A DNA stretch of 64,000 nt from Chryseobacterium gleum (GTDB lineage: Bacteria > Bacteroidota > Bacteroidia > Flavobacteriales_D > Crocinitomicaceae). The position numbers and the translations under genes are program-made. Shown in pieces: positions 9,130 to 17,397 of the stretch; the stretch's first letter is position 1; the number at the start of each line of letters is the position of its first letter. The notes under the pieces are model-generated. The model was not told the origin of the DNA. It saw only the letters and a list, made by a program, of their open reading frames with translations, and made no database searches. The DNA is taken from contig CAMDFX010000001.1 in assembly GCA_945897805.1 (NCBI GenBank), positions 582,367 through 646,366 of the forward strand, written 5' to 3'.

Positions 9130-9687
9130 TTATAATGTAATTTTAATCTTCTCGTTTAGTTCTTCTTGCAAACTCACTCCAGCATCTTGATTATACCAAT
9201 TCTGCAAAGCGATTTTCGTTTCCCCAAACTCAGCACCGTCAGCTTTTAGTTGGTTAAAGATTACTTGACAATCTGCGGGTCGTGGACCCCAAACTGCTAA
9301 ATCTTTCCCATTATCATTTCTGATGACCAAAATCGGAATTGATTTTCCGCCCCTTGTTAAATATTTTTCAATTTCAGAATCATCATCACGAAGTTGAATT
9401 TCTAGATTTACATATTCACTCAATTCGCTGATTAAGTGGATAAAAGGAACACTGTGTGCAGCGTCTCCACACCACGGTTCAGTAATCAATATCCATTTTT
9501 GTGGATTTTTGATTTGTTTCATAGTTTCTTGAATTGAAACTAAAATTTCACCATGTTTTATCCAGCGTTTACTTCTAGTCTGATTCATTTTAGTGTAATC
9601 TAAAAAATCAGGATTATCGTAAGGTGCTTTTGGATTTGTGTTTTGTAAAATTTCCTCGAAGTAATTGTTGTATTCAGTCCATTTCAT
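9130..9687 (-). CDS. Thioredoxin-fold protein with single-cysteine WCGDA motif
   Basis: A 185-aa cytosolic protein without signal peptide. The thioredoxin fold is recognisable from ILITEPWCGDAAHSVPF (C73) and GGKSIPILVIRN (the cis-Pro loop). Only one cysteine is in the active-site position: WCGDA replaces WCxxC. This matches a common 'thioredoxin family protein' group in Bacteroidetes and Firmicutes with WCGD(W/A). Without the second cysteine it cannot be a classical dithiol reductase; a mixed-disulfide or bacillithiol-type role is possible but unproven. It has its own promoter upstream and shares the hairpin terminator at 9099-9123. Confidence 0.8.
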   Translation of the reverse strand: MKWTEYNNYFEEILQNTNPKAPYDNPDFLDYTKMNQTRSKRWIKHGEILVSIQETMKQIKNPQKWILITEPWCGDAAHSVPFIHLISELSEYVNLEIQLRDDDSEIEKYLTRGGKSIPILVIRNDNGKDLAVWGPRPADCQVIFNQLKADGAEFGETKIALQNWYNQDAGVSLQEELNEKIKITL

Positions 9688-9716
9688 GTTGTCAATTTGT
9701 ACTTGTTTGAGAGGAC

Positions 9717-9745
9717 CAAAGATACTGATTTATTGAGGATAACAA
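9717..9745 (-). promoter_or_regulatory. Promoter of the thioredoxin-like gene
   Basis: On the minus strand TTG (complement of 9743-9745), an 18-nt spacer and TATCTTTG (complement of 9717-9724) form a good -33/-7 pair with a slightly short spacer. It lies 29 nt upstream of the ATG at 9687 and overlaps the last codons of the lipoprotein gene. Confidence 0.55.
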
Positions 9746-10131
9746 GTTACAATTCTTTCAAAACTTTTCAAAGTTCCATCATGATCAATTGCTACATCTA
9801 CAGTTATTTTCATTTCAGAAGTATCAACCACAGTATTTTTCCAAGCTTCGTCAATTGTATAAGAAGATTGATGCAAGTGATATCCTTGATTTAAGACATT
9901 CATCCCAGTTTTCAAGTTTTTAATAATCACATTGTAACCATGCAAGTCGTAGTCAGCTGATATACTTCCAATTACTTTGATTGTATCTCCGAAATTGTAG
10001 ATTTCGTTCAAGACAGGTGAAGTTAAATTGAATGTTGGATCCGAAATCACCGTTGGTTCAGATGTTTCTTTTTTACATGAAAATACTGTCAATGAGATGA
10101 TTCCTAAAAATATAATAAGTGCTTTTTTCAT
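9730..10131 (-). CDS. Lipoprotein, possibly DUF4625-like
   Basis: A 133-aa lipoprotein: MKKALIIFLGIISLTVFSC is a lipobox signal with the modified Cys at 19. The mature domain is beta-rich (NFGDTIKVIGSISADYDLHG, then HLHQSSYTIDEAW) and resembles the immunoglobulin-like DUF4625 family, with conserved histidines (LHGYN, YHLHQSS) that could bind metal. That family call is tentative. Its ATG overlaps the TGA of the upstream gene (ATGA), so the two are translationally coupled. It is the last gene of a three-gene envelope cluster. Confidence 0.65.
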   Translation of the reverse strand: MKKALIIFLGIISLTVFSCKKETSEPTVISDPTFNLTSPVLNEIYNFGDTIKVIGSISADYDLHGYNVIIKNLKTGMNVLNQGYHLHQSSYTIDEAWKNTVVDTSEMKITVDVAIDHDGTLKSFERIVTCYPQ

Positions 10132-11042
10132 TTTTTTGTAATAAAATAATTAATACCAAAACGGAATGCTGTTTGTTGATCAACATATCCATTTCCTAAA
10201 TCTTGATAAATTGGTGCAAAGTAATTGGCTGAAAACATCCAATTTTTGTAAATAGCAGCCAAAGTAAATTGTGCGTTTAAAATTGTTCCTCCGTTGTAAG
10301 AATCATTGGTAATTTTTCCTTTGATTCGATCTCGAAAATTTTGGTTATAGTTGAATCCCACTTGCGGAAGAATTCTCAGATTTTCGTTCAAAACCCAGCG
10401 ATAAAATACCAAATTTGTGGTTCCTAATGCATGCCCAAACTGGTAATCATATTTGTTTTCAGTCTTGTAAGTAAAACTAGATTCTGTCAAATATCCCCAA
10501 CTTCCTTTTTGGATTGAATAATTCAAGGAAGCAATGAAATCAATTGTCCCTGTGCCAGGAAGCATATTTCGATTGTTGACATTTGTATTGTCAAATTTGC
10601 CAGTAGGAAGTTTTGCGCCAATTCCAAATGTTCCCGCTTGTTTGAATTTTCTTGCAAGCGAATCAGTGTTTTGAATAAAAACATAATTTCCCATCAAGGT
10701 GATATCTCCTAAACCTTGATTGTTGATGGTTGTTTCTGTCGTTTTCTGCGAATTATAAACATAAGGAATTACCGCCATTAATTGAAAACGATGATTGATT
10801 TTCCACCTTCCGATCAAGTCACTTGATGTAAATACTTCATCCGTTGATGGTTCCTGAAAACCAAAAAGTGGCGGATGAGTTGTTTGAAAAGATCGAATAT
10901 TGGATCTAATGCCAATAAAATGATGGTTTGAACTTGGCAATAATCCCAAGGAAAATGAACTTGCAGCACAGCCACAAACATCGCACGCCATTGATTGATT
11001 TGCCAATATAATCAAACCGAAAAACAAGATGATTTTGTGCAT
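10128..11042 (-). CDS. Outer-membrane transporter-like barrel with CDVCGC motif
   Basis: A 304-aa exported protein. After a signal peptide (MHKIILFFGLIILANQSMA) the mature chain starts at once with CDVCGCAASS, three cysteines in six residues. The remainder is a barrel with the GLGDI-TLMGNY motif typical of the Phenol_MetA_deg / 'putative MetA-pathway transporter' outer-membrane family. The chain ends FGINYFITKK. In this family the substrate is generally unknown. The cysteine cluster at the mature N-terminus suggests metal binding or a lipid anchor, which is inference. It is coupled downstream to the lipoprotein and 56 nt downstream of the small cysteine-motif gene. Confidence 0.7.
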   Translation of the reverse strand: MHKIILFFGLIILANQSMACDVCGCAASSFSLGLLPSSNHHFIGIRSNIRSFQTTHPPLFGFQEPSTDEVFTSSDLIGRWKINHRFQLMAVIPYVYNSQKTTETTINNQGLGDITLMGNYVFIQNTDSLARKFKQAGTFGIGAKLPTGKFDNTNVNNRNMLPGTGTIDFIASLNYSIQKGSWGYLTESSFTYKTENKYDYQFGHALGTTNLVFYRWVLNENLRILPQVGFNYNQNFRDRIKGKITNDSYNGGTILNAQFTLAAIYKNWMFSANYFAPIYQDLGNGYVDQQTAFRFGINYFITKK

Positions 11043-11098
11043 GATTTAAATAATAAAATTGAAAACTTAAATTGTCAACTGAACAATTTATTTAATAA

Positions 11099-11488
11099 TC
11101 AAATTATTATTTGCGATGGCGGATGGAAAATGTAACCTGAAAATTCTTTAATAGCTTGAATTTTATTTTTAAAAAAATCCTTTTTGTTTGATTCAATTTC
11201 AACAAAAAGCATATTTATTTCAAGTGGAGTAGGGATGTACTCAAATTTTAGATTGTTGTTGAAAGGATTGGTTTTCGAATTGTGATTTTGCTCTTTTTGT
11301 TCCAGTTTTTGCAGTTGCTTTGAAAGGTAGCATTTCCCATTACAGAGAAGCATAGGTGTAGCTTTATTTTCACATTTTTCGGCGATTATCTGTTCCTGAT
11401 TTACTTTAAACCATATTTCCCAACCCAAGCGAGCAATGTCTTTCGCAAGGAATCCAGTAATACAGAAAATAACAATCAATGTTCTCAT
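11099..11488 (-). CDS. Small exported protein with CENK and CNGKC motifs
   Basis: A 129-aa protein with an N-terminal hydrophobic segment (MRTLIVIFCITGFLA) followed by a short conserved region: CENKATPMLLCNGKCYLSKQL, about residues 39-59. The pattern C-E-N-K ... C-x-G-K-C-x-L-x-K-Q is recurrent in Bacteroidetes proteins of unknown function that sit next to outer-membrane transporters. The C-terminal half is low in features and ends HPPSQIII. It is the first gene of the cluster with the CDVCGC barrel and the lipoprotein. Redox or metal handling in the periplasm is a guess from the cysteines. Confidence 0.65.
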   Translation of the reverse strand: MRTLIVIFCITGFLAKDIARLGWEIWFKVNQEQIIAEKCENKATPMLLCNGKCYLSKQLQKLEQKEQNHNSKTNPFNNNLKFEYIPTPLEINMLFVEIESNKKDFFKNKIQAIKEFSGYIFHPPSQIII

Positions 11489-11502
11489 TTAATTTAAAAA
11501 AT

Positions 11503-11531
11503 AAGTCCGAAAAAAAATAATTTTCGGACTT
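11503..11531 (-). terminator. Intrinsic terminator of the E1 gene
   Basis: The arms aagtccgaaaa (11503-11513) and ttttcggactt (11521-11531) are a perfect 11-bp inverted repeat with a 7-nt loop. The minus strand continues into a T-rich run (complement of 11491-11502). It sits 7 nt after the E1 stop and just before the small cysteine-motif gene. Confidence 0.85.
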
Positions 11532-11537
11532 TAAATA

Positions 11538-13982
11538 TCAATATAAAGCTGGATATTTTGAAGGAGAAACCTCACTCATCATTCCATACACTTTTTCAAA
11601 AATATCGTCAATACTTGGTTTAGAAAAATAATCACCATCTGAACCATAAGGTGGTCTGTGATCTTTTGCACTCAATGTTTCTGGTGCAGAATCTAAAGTA
11701 AAGTATGATTTTTGTTCAACTAAAATTTTATCCAACATGTAACCAGTTGCTCCTGAACTAACATCTTCGTCCACAATCAACAAACGATTTGTTTTTTGCA
11801 ACGATTTACCAATTAAATGGTTGATATCAAAAGGAATCAATGTTTGTGCGTCAATTAATTCAACTGAAATATCATGTTCAGCTAATAATTTGCAAGCTTG
11901 CTCACACAAGTTGAAAGTTGAACCATAAGAAACCAAAGTTAAATCTGTTCCTTTTTGTACAATTTCTGGAATTCCTAGCGGTGTTCTAAATTCACCAATA
12001 TTTGTTGGATTTCTTTCTTTGGTTCTGTAACCATTCAACGGTTCAATCACCAATGCTGGCTCGTCACCAATCAATAATGTATTGTAAAATCCTGCAGCTT
12101 TTGTCATGTTTCTTGGTACACAAACATACATGCCTCGCAATGAATTGATAATCATTCCCATTGGACTACCACTGTGCCAAATTCCTTCCAAACGGTGTCC
12201 GCGCGTGCTCACAATTAAAGGTGCTTTTTGTCCTCCTTTGGTTCTGTATTGAACAGTTGACAAATCGTCAGACATAATTTGAATCGCGTACAATAAATAG
12301 TCTAAATATTGGATTTCAGCAATTGGTCTCAAACCTCTCATCGCCATTCCAATTCCTTGACCAATAATCGTACATTCTCTAATTCCAACATCAGAAACAC
12401 GCAATTCGCCAAATTCTTCTTGCATGCCTTCCAAACTTTGGTTTACACCGCCAATTTTTCCAGCATCCTCGCCGAAAACGAGCGTTTGGGGATACTTTTT
12501 GAAGATTTCTCTAAAATTATCACGCAAGATAATTCTTCCGTCTTCCATTTTTACTTCGTCCGAATATTGAGGTTCAATTCCTTCAATTTTTACTGCATTG
12601 AAAGCAGATTCAGAATATAAATGTGAACTGTATCGTAATTTATTGTTTTCGAATTGCAATTGAATCCAAGCGGAAAGCATTGATTTTGATGCAATATTTT
12701 CAGATTTGATAGTGCGCAAAACTTTTCTTGCTGCTGACAAAATATCCTTGCGAATAGGATCCATCGCTTTTTGTAATGCAAGAATTTCAGCTTGAATAAA
12801 TGTCTTGTATGAAGTTTCTAGTTCAATCCCTTGAAACAATTGAATTACCTCAGTTAAGTCATTTTTCAATCCATTGGTGAAATCTTTCCAGGCAATTGAT
12901 TTAAAATCGCGGACTTCTTTTTTCGAATCTTTCTCAATATTTTCAAGTTCTTCTGCAGTGGCGATTGCGTTTCCTTCAGCATTGAAACTTAAAATCCATT
13001 CTTTGAATTTAGTAATACAATCGAATTCAGTTTCCCATTTCAATCTTTCTTCAGACTTGTAACGCTCGTGAGAACCAGAAGTCGAATGTCCTTGCGGTTG
13101 ATTCACTTCTTGAACGTGAACTAAAACTGGAACATGCTCTTCACGGGCAATGGCTACAGCTTTTTCATAAGTTTCTACCAAATGTGCATAATCCCAACCT
13201 TTTGTTGTGAAAATTTCATAACCAGGTTTGTCCGCTGTTCTTTGCATTCCTGCCAAGGCTTCTGAAATACTTCCTTTGGTCGTTTGTTTGTCTCTTGAAA
13301 CTGAAATTCCAAATCCATCATCCCAAACGGACATGACCATCGGAACTTGCAAAACGCCTGCAGCATTGATTGTTTCCCAAAATGGTCCTTCAGAAGTGCT
13401 CGCATCGCCAATCGTTCCAAAAGCGACTTCATTTCCACCATTGGTGAATTTTTGAAAATCAGCTAAATCCTTCAATTCAGGATGATTTCTGTACACTTTT
13501 GATGCTTGAGCTAATCCTAGCAAACGAGGCATTTGGCCAGCAGTTGGGGAAATATCAGCAGAACTGTTTTTTTGTTCCATCAAATTTTGCCAATTGCCAT
13601 TTTCGTCCAAATTTCTAGATGAATAATGCCCACCCATTTGTCTACCTGCTGATTGTGGCTCTAATTCAAGGTTTGTTTCACCATACAATCCTGCAAAATA
13701 TTGTTGAATGTTGAGTTGACCAATAGCCATCATCAACGTTTGATCTCTATAGTAACCAGAACGGAAGTCTCCATTTCTGAATTGTTTTGCTAAGGCGATT
13801 TGAGCTAATTCTTTTCCGTCACCAAAAATTCCAAATTTGGCCTTTCCAGATAAAACTTCACGTCTTCCTAACAAAGAGGCTTCTCGCGATAAACAAGCTA
13901 ATTTGTAGTCTGCAAGTACTTCATTTTTGAATGTTTCAAAATCTACAGGGGTAACTTCAACTTCAGTCGATTCTTTTGCCAT
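11538..13982 (-). CDS. Fused alpha/beta 2-oxoacid dehydrogenase E1 (BCKDH type)
   Basis: An 814-aa thiamine-diphosphate enzyme with E1-alpha (residues about 15-400) and E1-beta (about 460-814) joined in one chain. The ThDP motif starts at GDASTSEGP (192-200) and ends in SVWDDGFGISV, where DD replaces the more usual NN. The beta half has RDNFREIFKKYPQTLVFGED and the GSPMGMII segment. It decarboxylates a 2-oxoacid and transfers the acyl group to a lipoylated E2; the branched-chain (2-oxoisovalerate) type is the likely one, but pyruvate cannot be excluded. No E2 or E3 gene is nearby. Leucine dehydrogenase, which makes its probable substrates, lies 3.4 kb upstream. It has a strong own promoter and terminator. 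Confidence 0.85.
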   Translation of the reverse strand: MAKESTEVEVTPVDFETFKNEVLADYKLACLSREASLLGRREVLSGKAKFGIFGDGKELAQIALAKQFRNGDFRSGYYRDQTLMMAIGQLNIQQYFAGLYGETNLELEPQSAGRQMGGHYSSRNLDENGNWQNLMEQKNSSADISPTAGQMPRLLGLAQASKVYRNHPELKDLADFQKFTNGGNEVAFGTIGDASTSEGPFWETINAAGVLQVPMVMSVWDDGFGISVSRDKQTTKGSISEALAGMQRTADKPGYEIFTTKGWDYAHLVETYEKAVAIAREEHVPVLVHVQEVNQPQGHSTSGSHERYKSEERLKWETEFDCITKFKEWILSFNAEGNAIATAEELENIEKDSKKEVRDFKSIAWKDFTNGLKNDLTEVIQLFQGIELETSYKTFIQAEILALQKAMDPIRKDILSAARKVLRTIKSENIASKSMLSAWIQLQFENNKLRYSSHLYSESAFNAVKIEGIEPQYSDEVKMEDGRIILRDNFREIFKKYPQTLVFGEDAGKIGGVNQSLEGMQEEFGELRVSDVGIRECTIIGQGIGMAMRGLRPIAEIQYLDYLLYAIQIMSDDLSTVQYRTKGGQKAPLIVSTRGHRLEGIWHSGSPMGMIINSLRGMYVCVPRNMTKAAGFYNTLLIGDEPALVIEPLNGYRTKERNPTNIGEFRTPLGIPEIVQKGTDLTLVSYGSTFNLCEQACKLLAEHDISVELIDAQTLIPFDINHLIGKSLQKTNRLLIVDEDVSSGATGYMLDKILVEQKSYFTLDSAPETLSAKDHRPPYGSDGDYFSKPSIDDIFEKVYGMMSEVSPSKYPALY

Positions 13983-14001
13983 AGCTTAAAATAATGAATT
14001 G

Positions 14002-14032
14002 CAAATATACTATTTTCGACTCTTTTTTTCAA
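14002..14032 (-). promoter_or_regulatory. Promoter of the E1 gene
   Basis: On the minus strand TTG (complement of 14030-14032), 20 nt, then TATATTTG (complement of 14002-14009), an exact consensus match. The ATG at 13982 follows 19 nt after the -7 box, so the leader should be only about 13 nt. Confidence 0.75.
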
Positions 14033-14143
14033 GTCCAAAACCTAGATTGTTATCAATGATTTTTTGTTTATAAAAACTAGCTTGAGAAATGATTTTATAG
14101 GGTCGTGATATTGCTAAATAAAATTGGTTTAAGTTTCTTTTAA

Positions 14144-15448
14144 TCAGTTTATTAATTCGACTTTAACAATTCCATCTCTGTCGATTTCTGTTAAGCGAAC
14201 TTTTTGAAATTGATTGATTAAGTTTTCGTTAAATGGAATTTTAACTTTGACATAATTTTCAGTAAAACCATGCATCACGCCGTTTTCTTCTTCTGATTCA
14301 AATAATACTGTTCGCTCAGATCCTAAATTATGCTCGTAAAATGCTCTTTTTTTCTTGTCCGATAAAATGTGCAACATTTTACTGCGCTCTTTTCTCTTTT
14401 CCATTGGAACAAATTCGCCCAATTTTGGAGCACCTGTATTGGCTCTTTCCGAATAAGTGAAAACATGCAAATAGGAAACATCTAAATCTTTGATGAAATT
14501 CATTGAATCCATGAATTCTTCATCTGTTTCTCCTGGAAATCCAACAATTACATCTACTCCGATGCAACAATCTGGTCTTAATGATTTGATTTGAGCAACT
14601 CTTTCAGCATACAAACTACGCTCATATTTTCTGCGCATCGCCTTCAAAATTCTGTCGTTTCCAACTTGCAAGGGAATGTGAAAATGTGGCACAAATCGTT
14701 CCGCTTTTGATAGACAAAAATCAATAATTTCGTTACTCAATAAATTCGGTTCAATCGATGAAATTCTAAATCGATCAATTCCTGTAATTTCATCTAATTT
14801 TTGCACCAATTGATAAAAATTCTCTTCACCACCTTGACCAAAATCTCCAATATTTACACCAGTTAAAACAACTTCTTTGATGTCCGTTTTGGCAATTTTT
14901 TCGGCTTCAATTAATGTGGAGGCAATGCTTGCATTTCTGCTTTTTCCTCTCGCTAACGGAATGGTACAAAATGAGCAGAAATAGTCGCATCCATCTTGAA
15001 TTTTTAGGAAAGAACGAGTTCTGTCGCCAATACTAAAAGATGGAATGAATTCTTTGGTTTCTTTGATGTTTTTAAAAGAAATTTGTGCTTCTTCCTTTTT
15101 GTCAGATTCAGTAATATATTTGAGAATGTCAAATTTCTCATTGGCGCCTAGAACCAAGTCAACACCGGGAATTTGACCAATTTCAACTGGTTTCAACTGC
15201 GCAAAACATCCGATAATCGCAATAAATGCATTTGGATTGATTTTGAGTGCTTTTTTGACTAATTGTTTGCATTTCTTGTCTGCATTTTCAGTGACAGAAC
15301 AAGTGTTGATAACATAAATATCAGGCGTGTCTTCAAAATCAACTTTGGCAAATCCAGCGTCTTGAAAAAGACGAGAAATAGTGGAAGTTTCTGAAAAATT
15401 TAATTTACAACCTAGCGTGTAAAAAGCTACTTTTTTATATTGAATCAT
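14144..15448 (-). CDS. mtaB: tRNA t6A37 C2-methylthiotransferase MtaB
   Basis: A 434-aa radical-SAM enzyme that converts t6A to ms2t6A at position 37 of tRNAs. The N-terminal MTTase domain has its cluster cysteines at C14 (TLGCKLN), C50 (NTCSVTE) and C81 (IGCFAQ). The radical-SAM triad is C154, C158, C161 (GCDYFCSFC). A TRAM domain occupies about residues 375-432. The TLGCKLNFSET start separates MtaB from MiaB (which has a longer N-terminus) and from RimO. A minus-strand -7 box TAACTTTG (complement of 15459-15466) lies 11 nt upstream, with no clear -33 box. Confidence 0.92.
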   Translation of the reverse strand: MIQYKKVAFYTLGCKLNFSETSTISRLFQDAGFAKVDFEDTPDIYVINTCSVTENADKKCKQLVKKALKINPNAFIAIIGCFAQLKPVEIGQIPGVDLVLGANEKFDILKYITESDKKEEAQISFKNIKETKEFIPSFSIGDRTRSFLKIQDGCDYFCSFCTIPLARGKSRNASIASTLIEAEKIAKTDIKEVVLTGVNIGDFGQGGEENFYQLVQKLDEITGIDRFRISSIEPNLLSNEIIDFCLSKAERFVPHFHIPLQVGNDRILKAMRRKYERSLYAERVAQIKSLRPDCCIGVDVIVGFPGETDEEFMDSMNFIKDLDVSYLHVFTYSERANTGAPKLGEFVPMEKRKERSKMLHILSDKKKRAFYEHNLGSERTVLFESEEENGVMHGFTENYVKVKIPFNENLINQFQKVRLTEIDRDGIVKVELIN

Positions 15449-15546
15449 AATGCGGTTGCAAAGTTATTTAGAAAATTTGAAAGAGGAAATTTTAATTGGA
15501 TTTTATCACGAATTAAAAATGCTTTAAAATCAATTTTCTTACCATT

Positions 15547-17304
15547 TTATTTCTCAGAATCAGCCAATTGTTTTTCATACATTTCAGAATAAATCCCAGC
15601 TTTGGAAATCAATTCTTCATGCGTTCCTTCTTCGATTTTAGCGCCGTTTTCAAGCACGATTATTTTATCAGCAAAGCGCAAAGACGAAATTCGATGACTC
15701 ACAATAATGGCCATATTCTCCTTGGCTTCTTCAGCCAAAGAGCGCAAAATGATGTCCTCAGTTTCTGTATCGACGGCTGACAGACAATCATCAAGCAGAA
15801 GTAAATTTGGTTTTCGTAACAAAGCGCGCGCAATGCTAATTCGCTGTTTTTGACCGCCACTTAAATTCACACCTCTTTCACCTAAAATGGTTTCAAAACC
15901 AGTGCTAAATTCTTGAATATTGTGGTAAACATGGGCTTTTTTTGTGACTTCAATCAATTCACTTTCGTCGACTTCTCTTTCGTTTACGCCAAATTTGATG
16001 TTGTTTCCGATCGTATCAGAAAACAAAAACACCTCTTGAGGTACAACGCCTGATTGTCTTCTAAAGGCATCTAAATTGATGTTTTTTAGATTTTCCTTAT
16101 TTACCAAAATTTCACCCGAAGTTGCATCAAGCTGTCGCATAATCAAATTCAACAAAGTGCTTTTGCCACTTCCAGTTCTGCCAACAATTCCTAATGTTTC
16201 GCCCGATTTTATGGAAAAACTCAAATTAGATATTGCTTCAATACCAGCGTTTTCATGTTTGAAAGAAACATTCTTGAATTCAATCGATGCAATTTGATCC
16301 AACGGATTTTCATTAGTATTGATAATTTCTGGTTGAATTCTTAAAAATTCATTGATTCTTTCTTGCGATGCTGCTGCACGTTGATTAATTGAAGTAACCC
16401 ACCCAACACTGGCAAAAGGCCAGGTCAACATATTGATAAAATATACAAATGCTACTATGTCCCCCGGTGTAATCTGTTTTGAATAGGTGAGCAGTCCACC
16501 GTAATAAATTGCCAACAAGTTACTTAATCCAATTAAAAAAACGATTGTAGGCATGAAAAGTGCATTTACAATAACCAATTTCATTGTCTTCGCCTTGTAA
16601 TTATCTGCAGAATCATTGAATTTTTGATTCATTTCTTTTTCGCGCAAATATGCCTTGATCACGCGAATTCCAGAAAATGTTTCTTGCACAATGGTTGACA
16701 TCAATGATTGTTCAATTTGTACAGATTTACTGTAAGCATTCATTTTGCTTGAAACTTTGTAAATCAAAAAAGATAAAACGGGCAATGGGGCCAATACAAT
16801 TAATGTCAAGCTAACATTAATTCTTAGCATTGTTGTGACACACAAAGCAAATAAAACCACCAAATTAATCGTGTACATAAGTCCTGGCCCTAAATACATT
16901 CTGACTTGAGATACATCTTCAGAAATTCTATTCATCAAGTCGCCGGTTTTAGATTTCTTGTAGAAAGAAAAATTTAGCTTTTGATATTGCTCGTAAACTT
17001 CATTTTTGAGGTCAAATTCAATAAATCTTGAAACAATAATAATTGACTGTCTTGTTAAAAAAAGAAAAAATCCTTTTCCTATAGAAAGAAGCATGTAGAA
17101 GCCAAATAATTTTAAACTGAGGTATGCAATGTTGTTAAAAGTCTCGTTAGGATTGATTTTGCCGATAAAATCATTGACAGCTCCCTTGACAATTTTAGGC
17201 ATTTCAACACCAAAATAATTGGAAATAATGATACAAAGTACACCAAAAAGGAGGCGCCATTTATATTTTATTAAATATTTGTTGAGATAGCTTAAAGACT
17301 TCAT
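15547..17304 (-). CDS. ABC exporter half-transporter (MsbA/multidrug type)
   Basis: A 585-aa inner-membrane protein with an N-terminal six-helix transmembrane domain (about 15-310) and a C-terminal ATPase. The ATPase has Walker A GRTGSGKS (375-382), the signature LSGGQKQR (481-488), Walker B LLLLDD (501-506) and the switch H537. It should work as a homodimer exporting lipids or drugs. The substrate cannot be assigned: MsbA-type lipid flippases and multidrug exporters share this layout. It is divergent from leucine dehydrogenase; an inverted repeat containing two -7 boxes lies in the 93-nt gap. Confidence 0.88.
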   Translation of the reverse strand: MKSLSYLNKYLIKYKWRLLFGVLCIIISNYFGVEMPKIVKGAVNDFIGKINPNETFNNIAYLSLKLFGFYMLLSIGKGFFLFLTRQSIIIVSRFIEFDLKNEVYEQYQKLNFSFYKKSKTGDLMNRISEDVSQVRMYLGPGLMYTINLVVLFALCVTTMLRINVSLTLIVLAPLPVLSFLIYKVSSKMNAYSKSVQIEQSLMSTIVQETFSGIRVIKAYLREKEMNQKFNDSADNYKAKTMKLVIVNALFMPTIVFLIGLSNLLAIYYGGLLTYSKQITPGDIVAFVYFINMLTWPFASVGWVTSINQRAAASQERINEFLRIQPEIINTNENPLDQIASIEFKNVSFKHENAGIEAISNLSFSIKSGETLGIVGRTGSGKSTLLNLIMRQLDATSGEILVNKENLKNINLDAFRRQSGVVPQEVFLFSDTIGNNIKFGVNEREVDESELIEVTKKAHVYHNIQEFSTGFETILGERGVNLSGGQKQRISIARALLRKPNLLLLDDCLSAVDTETEDIILRSLAEEAKENMAIIVSHRISSLRFADKIIVLENGAKIEEGTHEELISKAGIYSEMYEKQLADSEK

Positions 17305-17315
17305 GCGATAAATTC

Positions 17316-17356
17316 CTACTTTTGCAACGCTCTTTTGATTTGAAAGGCAAAAGTAG
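17316..17356. promoter_or_regulatory. Inverted repeat with two facing -7 boxes
   Basis: CTACTTTTGC (17316-17325) and GCAAAAGTAG (17347-17356) are a perfect 10-bp inverted repeat with a 21-nt spacer. Each arm contains a TACTTTTG -7 box, one for rightward transcription to leucine dehydrogenase and one for leftward transcription to the ABC exporter. Clear -33 boxes are missing on both sides, so activator dependence is possible. Confidence 0.5.
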
Positions 17357-17397
17357 CAAATAGTAATGAATTTTCGTTCTTAATATTTATCGAGAAT

